From NCBI GenBank assembly GCA_016839405.1, contig JAEOUJ010000366.1, forward strand, positions 1 to 14,350: 14,350 bases of DNA. The letters are read 5' to 3'. The position numbers were made by a program, and so were the translations under genes. Under the pieces are notes generated by a model. The model had not been told where the DNA came from. It saw only the letters and a program-made list of their open reading frames with translations, and ran no database searches. Below are positions 6,946 to 13,571 of the stretch, one piece after another (position 1 is the stretch's first letter; each line of letters begins with the position of its first letter). The DNA comes from Candidatus Gerdarchaeota archaeon. GTDB lineage: Archaea; Asgardarchaeota; Heimdallarchaeia; JABLTI01.

Positions 6946-8109
6946 TCATAAATCACCAATTATTTCTTCTTTAACATCAATGTTGATTTTACGTTTTCGT
7001 AATTCATCAATCATAATATCTGAAGGAATATTAAATTCTTGGACAATAACACCTTTTTTTGTAATAGTACCATTAGCCATCATCCTTGCTGTAATAGCTG
7101 TTGGAAAAGAAGTCATTCTCATCATTGATGTTAAATTATTTTCTTCATCAAAATAATCAATAATCTGATACGATATTTTCTTTTTCTCTTTATGTTTATA
7201 TCCGATAACTTCAACACGAACAAGAGTTACATCTTTTGCATCTTCATGGGTTAAGTTCTCAACCAACATGCGTTCAAGGAATTTCCTTGGAGAAATCATA
7301 CAACCATTGAATTCAATTTCATTATCATTTTTAAAACCCAAATCAAAAATTGCTTTTATTTTTTCACAATGACCTTTATAACGAATTGTTTTGTAATCTA
7401 ATTCCTTAATTTTGCCAAGAAAAGTTTTCGGTAAAGTTGAAGTTCCTCCAGAAGTTTGGAAAGCTTCTAATTTACCAAAAGGTTCAGGAAATTCTATTTC
7501 TTCTAATTCAGTTAAAGATTCAACTTTAGTTATTTCACCATTTCTAATGACTTCTGCAATTTCTATATATTCATTTGTCAATCCTTGAACTGAAAAAATT
7601 AGTGAATAATTTAACGGAGGTTTTGGATTTTGAGGTAATCCCCCAACACGTATATGAATTTCTTCTAAAGAATCAAATTTATTTGCTCCATTTGCAACTA
7701 AAACACTTGCAACACCTGGTGCCAATCCACAATCTGGAATAATTGTGATATTAGCTTTTTCTGCATCTTCATTTAAAGTAAATTGTTTGTTAACTACTAT
7801 ATTATTTCCCCCCATATCGCAAAAATTAGCTCCTACTTTAATAGCTAATTTAGAAAAATTATAATTAAATGTATAAGAAATACACCCAATAACTGAGTTA
7901 ACACCATTCATAGCTTCAAGAACTTGTTCATCATTAGAAGCATCAACTTTTAAAGGAATTACTCTATCATCATCTAACCATTGAGCTATATTTTTAGCTA
8001 ATTTAAAATCTATATCTGCTAATCTAACTTCTTCAGTATCATCGTGACGAAGTAAATCAAATGCTACTGCTCTGCCCATAAGACCGGAACCAAGTATTAA
8101 ATATTTCAT
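6946..8109 (-). CDS. Saccharopine dehydrogenase-family protein, L-lysine dehydrogenase-like
   Basis: NAD(P)-dependent dehydrogenase of 387 residues. The Rossmann domain starts at the N-terminus with GSGLMG (7-12) and an acidic residue after the second strand (D32, in RLADID), which favours NAD. Typical family motifs are CDMGGNN (97-103), PDCGLAPG (125-132), GGLPQNPKPPLNYSL (156-170) and LEAFQTSGGTSTLP (214-227). The last three strongly recall L-lysine 6-dehydrogenases, which deaminate the side chain of lysine, and saccharopine reductases of the lysine pathway. Length and motif order are normal and no active-site loss is apparent. It is a single gene on the minus strand, facing the phosphatase gene tail to tail and divergent from the Ile-rich surface protein gene. 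No other lysine-pathway gene is nearby, so biosynthesis, degradation or another amine substrate cannot be told apart. Confidence 0.88.
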   Translation of the reverse strand: MKYLILGSGLMGRAVAFDLLRHDDTEEVRLADIDFKLAKNIAQWLDDDRVIPLKVDASNDEQVLEAMNGVNSVIGCISYTFNYNFSKLAIKVGANFCDMGGNNIVVNKQFTLNEDAEKANITIIPDCGLAPGVASVLVANGANKFDSLEEIHIRVGGLPQNPKPPLNYSLIFSVQGLTNEYIEIAEVIRNGEITKVESLTELEEIEFPEPFGKLEAFQTSGGTSTLPKTFLGKIKELDYKTIRYKGHCEKIKAIFDLGFKNDNEIEFNGCMISPRKFLERMLVENLTHEDAKDVTLVRVEVIGYKHKEKKKISYQIIDYFDEENNLTSMMRMTSFPTAITARMMANGTITKKGVIVQEFNIPSDIMIDELRKRKINIDVKEEIIGDL

Positions 8110-8284
8110 AATATAATCGCCAAATTAAATTTTTATTTTTACAAAAAAATAATAGCTTAAAAACTTTAATTTAAATTGTGAATTAAATCTTCTCCATCAA
8201 ATAACATTATCTAAAAGAAGTAATTGATAAGAAAAAGTAAAATATGGTAACTGAATTAATGAGTATATTAGCTAAATGCTAGTA

Positions 8285-8303
8285 AATATTTATTATAAAT
8301 ATT
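8285..8303. repeat. 19-base perfect palindrome before the ribosome binding site
   Basis: The arms are AATATTTAT and ATAAATATT around a single T. It ends one base before AGGAG of the next gene. It could be a dimeric operator, part of the promoter, or a hairpin close to the ribosome binding site. The region 8110-8284 otherwise holds only AT-rich sequence with probable promoters of the divergent genes. Confidence 0.5.
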
Positions 8304-8304
8304 C

Positions 8305-8309
8305 AGGAG
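8305..8309 (+). promoter_or_regulatory. Ribosome binding site that sets a TTG start at 8318
   Basis: AGGAG, eight bases before TTG at 8318. An ATG at 8276 in the same frame lies upstream of this site and has no such sequence. Starting at 8318 gives a clean signal peptide (RKKIFYVVLILSLMM). Confidence 0.7.
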
Positions 8310-8317
8310 CTAAAATA

Positions 8318-9988
8318 TTGAGAAAAAAAATATTCTATGTAGTTCTTATATTATCTCTTATGATGGTTTTACCAGCTTTTTCTGGTAATGCTATAGTTTC
8401 TCCAGAAGATTTTGATAATACAAAAATAACTACTGATGGTGAAAACCCTTCAAATGATCTGATTCAACCAAGTGGTAGTTACCAAGTTGATGATACAACA
8501 ATAGATGTAATAGAAATAAGTTCAACAGAAACACATGTTATTTTAAATGATACACATAGAATCGAAATCAATCAAAGTCCAAATGTATTTCAAGCTACTT
8601 TCTATGAAATCACTCCACCAGGACTTTTTGCAACAGAAGATAGTCAATTATTGGATGTTACAGTATCAACAAATGAAATATCAACATCAATTGAAGTCAT
8701 TCTTCCTAGTGGTCAAACGATTATTTTGAACAATACAGGTGAACATAAATGGGAAATTTACTCAGAAGAACTCAAAATGGATTATGACGGCGATACTAAT
8801 ACATTAATCATATATGGACCAGATTATCTAATTGCAATTGATGAAAATGTTGTATTGATTGATCATCTGTATGAAATGGATATTATGCTAGAAAAAGTAA
8901 CTGATAGATGGTGGATGCTTCATGCATTTGCAGCACCTATGTTAATAGAATATTATCCAACAAAATACTATGCACCAAATGATAACTTAACTGTTATAGA
9001 TGATTTGGGTATACCAATTGCATTAGGCCCTATAATTCCATTCAATTTTGTTAATCCTACAGGAGTAACTTTCACATTCCAAGATGAAGTTTTAATTATT
9101 TCATACCTATATTGGTCTGTTGCTTTTTACCCTGATATGATAGTAATCCATTATTACCATATCTCAATAATAATTTACTTTGATGCTTATGTAATTGTTG
9201 CAAGAATTGTCATTTTGATTTTTGATTTAACTTTTATTTTCTACTTCATTAATATCATTATTGATCTTTATCTCGTTATAATCTATTACGACTACGAAAT
9301 AAAATTCTACTACTCACAAACGGTAATTGTTTATCAATCAATAGAAATAATCATAGTATTCATATCAATATATATCTGGGAAATTACAATTATTTGGCAC
9401 ATCAATTTATGGATTGTTCAAATAATATTTCTAATTCAACTGAATGTAATAATTGTTCAACCAGTTCGCTTTATTCTAATACCGGTTGTTATACCAATCT
9501 TTATACCAATTATCTATTATGTACCTGTGTTTATTAAACAGATAATACATGTTTATATTCCATATGCTGCTTTACAAGTCTACATTGATGTTTATGATGA
9601 AGATTTGAAAATGCCAACTCATACAATACAATATTTTGTTTATGATCAAACAGGCGCACCAATTGATGATGCAACAGTAAATATAGATTACAATGGAACA
9701 ATTTATCCTGCTAGTTTCATAAGTAATGGAATTTATCAAGTTCAATTACCAGCTTCAGATGAAGTAGAAACAATTTCTGTAACAGCTACTAAACCTTGGT
9801 ATCCTAATGGTGTTTTAACTTATGATTTAGAAGTTGATTGGATAATAGAGACTATCATAACACCAACCAATATCACTGTAACTGAAACTGAAACACCTAC
9901 CACTCCATTGTATATTGTCCCAATACTCTCAGCTTTATTCTTAATGGCAATAGGAACAGTATTGATTTCAAGAAAGAAAAAGAAATAA
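8318..9988 (+). CDS. Membrane-anchored surface protein with extreme Ile/Val/Tyr/Phe-rich region
   Basis: I do not recognise the family. From the TTG start it has 556 residues. A signal peptide (about 1-25, cleavage near SGNA) is followed by a beta-rich, acidic, Thr-rich region to about residue 257. Residues 258-426 form a very unusual segment: 169 residues with 50 Ile, 21 Val, 22 Tyr and 12 Phe, four Trp and only two Lys and two Arg. Hydrophobic residues run nearly without a break. Part of it alternates as beta strands do (IYIWEITIIWHINLWI); parts could equally be membrane helices. Next is an Ig-like domain (about 430-510, with GAPIDDATVNIDYNG typical of Big or carboxypeptidase regulatory folds), a Thr-rich linker, one membrane helix (about 530-550) and a tail RKKKK. 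A T-rich stretch follows the stop. The extracellular location is inferred. Confidence 0.78.
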   Translation: MRKKIFYVVLILSLMMVLPAFSGNAIVSPEDFDNTKITTDGENPSNDLIQPSGSYQVDDTTIDVIEISSTETHVILNDTHRIEINQSPNVFQATFYEITPPGLFATEDSQLLDVTVSTNEISTSIEVILPSGQTIILNNTGEHKWEIYSEELKMDYDGDTNTLIIYGPDYLIAIDENVVLIDHLYEMDIMLEKVTDRWWMLHAFAAPMLIEYYPTKYYAPNDNLTVIDDLGIPIALGPIIPFNFVNPTGVTFTFQDEVLIISYLYWSVAFYPDMIVIHYYHISIIIYFDAYVIVARIVILIFDLTFIFYFINIIIDLYLVIIYYDYEIKFYYSQTVIVYQSIEIIIVFISIYIWEITIIWHINLWIVQIIFLIQLNVIIVQPVRFILIPVVIPIFIPIIYYVPVFIKQIIHVYIPYAALQVYIDVYDEDLKMPTHTIQYFVYDQTGAPIDDATVNIDYNGTIYPASFISNGIYQVQLPASDEVETISVTATKPWYPNGVLTYDLEVDWIIETIITPTNITVTETETPTTPLYIVPILSALFLMAIGTVLISRKKKK

Positions 9989-10016
9989 TTTCTCTTTTTC
10001 ATTTTTTTTCTTTTTT
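9989..10016 (+). terminator. T-rich transcription terminator
   Basis: Starting right after the stop at 9988, three runs of five to eight T separated by single other bases. Archaeal terminators are usually T-tracts of this kind without a stem. The region 10017-10084 before the next start is AT-rich and presumably holds its promoter. Confidence 0.6.
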
Positions 10017-10084
10017 AATTTCCTAGTAATAATCTTTTTCAATCAAATTTAATCATTAATTAATTACTTTAGGTTAGTGTTTAA

Positions 10085-11185
10085 ATGGAATTGATTAAGC
10101 CAACTATTATAATTAATAAAACTCGAGTGTTAGCTAATATTGGAAAAATGGTTGAAAAAGCAAATAAAAGTGGAGTGGAATTTAGACCACATTTTAAAAC
10201 ACATCAATTAGCTGAAATTGGCAATTGGTTTAAAGAATTTGATGTTAAAGCAATAGCTGTTTCTACTGTTGAGATGGCAGAGTATTTTGCTGAAAATGGT
10301 TGGGAAGATATTACAATAGCTTTCATTGTGAATATCAAACAAATAGAACAAATTAATCTTTTAGCAAAAAAAATTAAATTAGGCTTATTAGTTGATTCAT
10401 TTGAAAGCGTAGAGTTTTTGAAAAATAACCTAGAAAATAAAGTAGATATTTGGTTGAAAATCGACACTGGTTATCATAGAACAGGTATTAATTGGGATAA
10501 TGAATCAGTAATATCAAATTTAATTCGTGAGATAAAAAAATCAGATAACATGAATTTCATTGGTCTCTTAGTTCATTCTGGACATTCCTATAAAGCAAAA
10601 TCAATTTGTGAGATTGAAGAAATTTATGAAGATACTATTATTAAATTAAAAAGTCTCCAAGAAAGATTGCTATTACAAGGATTTGGTATAGTGAAATTAT
10701 CTATAGGAAATACACCAGTTTGTAGTATAATTGATGATTTTTCAGATGTGAATGAAATTAGACCTGGAAATTTTGTATTTTATGACATTTCACAATTAAA
10801 TCTTGGTTCTTGTAAAGAAGATGATATTGCTATTGCTGTCGCTTGTCCTGTAGTGGCAAAATATCCAGAAAGAAATGAAATAGTAATTTACGGAGGGGCT
10901 ATTCATTTATCAAAAGACTATTTCTTTAATGAAGATGGATCCAAAAATTTTGGTTTAGTTGCTTTACCACAAAAAGATGGTTGGAGTAAGAAAGTACCTG
11001 ATATTTACTTGAAAAACATTAGTCAAGAACATGGAATCATTCAAGCAACTGATGAATTTATTAAAACTGTAAAAATAGGTGATTTTCTTTATATTATACC
11101 AATACATTCTTGTTTAACAGCTAATTTACATAATGAATTTCTTATTTTAGATAACGATATGTATAAAAAAATTATAAAAACTTAA
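10085..11185 (+). CDS. D-serine dehydratase / D-threonine aldolase-like PLP enzyme
   Basis: PLP-dependent enzyme of the alanine racemase-fold group that includes eukaryotic D-serine dehydratase (DSD1) and bacterial D-threonine aldolase. The 366 residues match the family length. The PLP lysine is K38 in RPHFKTH. Other conserved parts are KIDTGYHRTG (125-134), LLVHSGHSY (161-169), SIGNTPVCS (206-214), NEIRPGNFVFYD (223-234) and, near the C-terminus, the metal-binding PIHSC (H341 and C343), which in DSD1 hold zinc. These features argue against a simple alanine racemase. It would cleave or dehydrate a D-hydroxy amino acid such as D-serine or D-threonine in the cytoplasm. The exact substrate cannot be read from the sequence. 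No clear ribosome binding site precedes ATG 10085. It lies between two surface protein genes with T-rich stretches on either side, so it is probably a single unit. Confidence 0.87.
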   Translation: MELIKPTIIINKTRVLANIGKMVEKANKSGVEFRPHFKTHQLAEIGNWFKEFDVKAIAVSTVEMAEYFAENGWEDITIAFIVNIKQIEQINLLAKKIKLGLLVDSFESVEFLKNNLENKVDIWLKIDTGYHRTGINWDNESVISNLIREIKKSDNMNFIGLLVHSGHSYKAKSICEIEEIYEDTIIKLKSLQERLLLQGFGIVKLSIGNTPVCSIIDDFSDVNEIRPGNFVFYDISQLNLGSCKEDDIAIAVACPVVAKYPERNEIVIYGGAIHLSKDYFFNEDGSKNFGLVALPQKDGWSKKVPDIYLKNISQEHGIIQATDEFIKTVKIGDFLYIIPIHSCLTANLHNEFLILDNDMYKKIIKT

Positions 11186-11202
11186 CAAATTTGCTGTTAA
11201 AC

Positions 11203-11235
11203 TTTTCTATTTTTATATTTTCTGTTCATTTTTTT
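11203..11235 (+). terminator. T-rich terminator after the PLP enzyme gene
   Basis: Several T-tracts, the last of seven T (11229-11235), begin 18 bases after the stop at 11185. No strong stem comes before them, as is usual for archaeal terminators. Confidence 0.5.
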
Positions 11236-11239
11236 GAGA

Positions 11240-11268
11240 AAACTGTTTCAATAGTTTAAAAACAGTTT
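11240..11268. repeat. 9-bp inverted repeat upstream of the VWA gene
   Basis: The arms are AAACTGTTT (11240-11248) and AAACAGTTT (11260-11268) with an 11-base centre. A second, overlapping pair is AATAGTT (11250-11256) and AACTATT (11272-11278). The sequence GTTTCA also recurs 20 bases apart (11245 and 11265), about two helical turns. This looks like a regulatory operator or a terminator hairpin. Confidence 0.45.
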
Positions 11269-11289
11269 CAGAACTATTACTGCTGATAA

Positions 11290-11315
11290 TTTAAATCAAA
11301 TAAAGAGTATATATT
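11290..11315 (+). promoter_or_regulatory. Candidate TATA elements of the VWA gene
   Basis: Two AT-rich candidates: TTTAAAT (about 11291-11297), which would place transcription start before the AGGAG at 11333, and TATATATT (11308-11315), which would start transcription about at that site and give an almost leaderless transcript. The first fits better if AGGAG is used. Confidence 0.35.
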
Positions 11316-11332
11316 ATTCAAGGAAGAACTTC

Positions 11333-11337
11333 AGGAG
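11333..11337 (+). promoter_or_regulatory. Strong ribosome binding site before ATG 11344
   Basis: AGGAG six bases before ATG 11344. This is among the best ribosome binding sites in the window, yet its ATG opens a short frame that differs from that of the VWA gene. Confidence 0.6.
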
Positions 11338-11343
11338 ATTATA

Positions 11344-11433
11344 ATGGCAGCCCAACAAAAAAAGAAGGATGAAAGAAGTGCGACAAAAAAAAGGTTTGAT
11401 TACTTTATTATTATGTTTTATTTTTTTGATTAG
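11344..11433 (+). other. Short overlapping ORF (leader peptide or shifted 5' end of the VWA gene)
   Basis: A frame of 29 codons plus stop, beginning MAAQQKKKDERSATKKR and ending in TAG at 11431. It overlaps the beginning of the VWA gene in another frame. The run of eight A (11384-11391) is where the two frames could join: with one A fewer, or a +1 shift, the peptide up to SATKK continues into GLITLLLCFIFL of the VWA signal peptide, giving a basic N-region followed by its hydrophobic core. It could thus be a leader peptide coupled to the VWA gene, a programmed shift site, or an assembly error. No function is claimed. Confidence 0.45.
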
Positions 11434-13534
11434 TTTAATTTTAACCGATTTCGAAGTAGACGCGGTAAGCGTGATCTTACCAAAAGAAATAGAAACTCCA
11501 GATTTCGATGATTTTTCAATTACATTGGAAACAAATCAATCAACAATTGGCGCTGGAGATGGAGTTTTAACTAATCTGACATTGTTTAATAATGGCATAA
11601 ATCCTGTTAGTGATATTCAAGTTGATTTTGGATTTGATGGTGAATATGCTGAATTTACAGAGGACTATCCTACTCATCAAGAAATATCTTTAATTAATTC
11701 AGGTTTCGGCTCTTCATTATTTATTGAGCTTAAATTAAATGAATCAGTTGATTTGTCCTCATTAACAAATCAAGCAGCAGATGTTTTATTGATTTTTGAT
11801 GCAAGTGGGTCAATGGGTAATGAAATAGATCAAGTTAAACAAGAATTTCTAACAATTTCAAGTAATTTAGTACAACAAATACCTGATTTAAGGATGGGTG
11901 TTATGATTTACGGATGTACAGCATTTGGATCTGAATATCCGCAAGAGAGTCCTGATAATTATATTTATTTCACTTCTGATTTTGACGCTGTTGATGCTTT
12001 TATTTCTAAAATTGTAGCAGTTGGTGGTTTGGAACCATGGGGTGATGCCTTAGCATTTGCAAATACTTGGGATTGGAGAGAAGAAATACCAAAATTAATT
12101 ATTATGGTTGGAGATGAAGATTGTGATCCAGGGCATTTAGTTGGTGTAGGAGAAATTGGTTCTTATTATAATGGTACTCAATTATTAGATGCAGTCACAA
12201 ATCTAAAACAAAAAGGAATTAAGATTAATACTGTTAGAACTAGTTATGATGAAATTTTAACTAACCAATTTATTTGGATTGCTGAATATACAGGTGGAGA
12301 AAGTGTAAATTTAGATGAAATTCAATCACTTCCAAATCCAATGACATTACCAGAATTAATTGAATCTTGGACCTTGGAGTTATCACGAGAGTATTTTATT
12401 AATCTTTATGCTAATGTTTCTTGGACGGAAAATGATCCAATGGGTGATGTAGATTATGAAGATCAAAAATCAATTTATATAATTGTTGATTTAGCCCCTC
12501 CATCAATTGGAGTAACATCAATTATATCATTAAATGAAATTGACTTTTGTTATAATATTGAAATTTATGTAACTCCAATGGATATTTCCGGAATAATGTC
12601 AACAATTCTTTATTGGACTTTTGATGATTTAGAGCTGCCATTAGAACCAACTTGGTATTTTGAATTATTAACTAACAAAATTGATAATACATATATAAAA
12701 AGTATTTCTGGTTTAAGTGAAGGGGATAAATTATCTTATTATGTTATAGCAATTGATAAAGTCGGTAATATGGGCGAAACAGCTATCTTTAATGAATCCA
12801 TCCATATAAATCCAAAAATATTAGGAACAACAACATCATTACTATTCTTAGAAGATAATTCTATTAGATATATTTATTTTGATATGGAATACTCAAATCT
12901 TGCTTATCTATGGGTAGATACTACTGACAGTGTTATTATTAGTTTAAACTCAGAAGTTGATTTCTCCATATCTAAAGTAGTATCACTTGATGATTATGAA
13001 ATATTTGAGATATCAAAACTTAGCACAGAAAGCATTGTATTAGTAAAGTTAGAAGGAAATACAACAATAGATGATATTATAATTCATTGGAATGATGTAT
13101 TTGAATTGGAAACAAGTGAAGTTAACACTATGAATTTTGAACTTACATCATCAAGTACAAATAATAATCAATTATTCACTACAACCTTTATTGAAGATGG
13201 TAAACTTAGCATAAGAATCATTTCATACGAACTTATTGTTCATATTCATGTATTTGATGAAAATTGGAATTTCATTGGAGTTGTTAGTCCAACAAATCCA
13301 CTTGAACTTATTCAAGGTACTTATAATCTATGGGCAAAACGCATCTATCGTGATGGATATTTTGGTCTTTACTTTGGTGAAGATGAATATAGTTATACAG
13401 ATCCATATTATTCACATGTCACTGAAACATATCCAGGATTTACAACAATCATAGTTATAATAGCTTTTAGTTTATTGGGATTTGTTTCAATATGGTTCAC
13501 AAAAAGAAAGATGAAAAAAGAGAAAATTGGGTAA
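11378..13534 (+). CDS. VWA-domain surface protein with C-terminal PGF-type anchor
   Basis: Secreted, membrane-anchored protein of about 718 residues. Residue numbers here count from the upstream ATG 11369 (721 residues). A signal peptide (about 10-32) is followed by a beta domain resembling CARDB repeats (about 48-130). A von Willebrand factor A domain (about 137-320) has the MIDAS start DASGS (D144, S146, S148), GGLEPWGDAL (219-228) and the acidic strand end MVGDEDCD (246-253). Two cysteines (C183, C252) could pair. Ig/FN3-like beta regions follow (about 370-650), and then PGF (689-691), a membrane helix and a basic tail. VWA proteins bind metals and partner proteins, so adhesion or complex building is plausible. 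GTG 11378 is preferred because AAGGA lies eight bases upstream; ATG 11369 abuts that site. See the overlapping ORF for a third possibility. The next gene begins 37 bases downstream. Confidence 0.85.
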   Translation: MRQKKGLITLLLCFIFLISLILTDFEVDAVSVILPKEIETPDFDDFSITLETNQSTIGAGDGVLTNLTLFNNGINPVSDIQVDFGFDGEYAEFTEDYPTHQEISLINSGFGSSLFIELKLNESVDLSSLTNQAADVLLIFDASGSMGNEIDQVKQEFLTISSNLVQQIPDLRMGVMIYGCTAFGSEYPQESPDNYIYFTSDFDAVDAFISKIVAVGGLEPWGDALAFANTWDWREEIPKLIIMVGDEDCDPGHLVGVGEIGSYYNGTQLLDAVTNLKQKGIKINTVRTSYDEILTNQFIWIAEYTGGESVNLDEIQSLPNPMTLPELIESWTLELSREYFINLYANVSWTENDPMGDVDYEDQKSIYIIVDLAPPSIGVTSIISLNEIDFCYNIEIYVTPMDISGIMSTILYWTFDDLELPLEPTWYFELLTNKIDNTYIKSISGLSEGDKLSYYVIAIDKVGNMGETAIFNESIHINPKILGTTTSLLFLEDNSIRYIYFDMEYSNLAYLWVDTTDSVIISLNSEVDFSISKVVSLDDYEIFEISKLSTESIVLVKLEGNTTIDDIIIHWNDVFELETSEVNTMNFELTSSSTNNNQLFTTTFIEDGKLSIRIISYELIVHIHVFDENWNFIGVVSPTNPLELIQGTYNLWAKRIYRDGYFGLYFGEDEYSYTDPYYSHVTETYPGFTTIIVIIAFSLLGFVSIWFTKRKMKKEKIG

Positions 13535-13553
13535 TTTCTTTTTTCATATTTTT
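13535..13553 (+). terminator. Weak T-rich terminator after the VWA gene
   Basis: Directly after the stop at 13534 come T-runs of three, six and five. The next gene's GGAGG ribosome binding site begins five bases later, so termination here may be partial and the two genes may be co-transcribed. Confidence 0.35.
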
Positions 13554-13557
13554 AAAT

Positions 13558-13562
13558 GGAGG
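13558..13562 (+). promoter_or_regulatory. Ribosome binding site of the last, partial gene
   Basis: GGAGG nine bases before ATG 13572, a close match to the archaeal 16S end and good support for that start. Confidence 0.7.
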
Positions 13563-13571
13563 AATAGAATT

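Noticed and set aside
8110..8200. TTTAATT and AATTAAA inverted arms in the gap between the dehydrogenase and surface protein genes
   Set aside because: Seven-base AT-only arms are expected often by chance in this base composition.
8276..8317. Longer N-terminus of the Ile-rich surface protein starting at ATG 8276
   Set aside because: It would place a palindrome and a well-spaced AGGAG inside the coding region and add residues before a signal peptide that begins better at TTG 8318.
9820..10002. Minus-strand open frame of 60 codons
   Set aside because: Antisense to the C-terminal linker and anchor of the surface protein, with no supporting signal.
13236..13454. Plus-strand open frame of 72 codons in another frame
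   Set aside because: It overlaps the VWA gene end completely and lacks a ribosome binding site.
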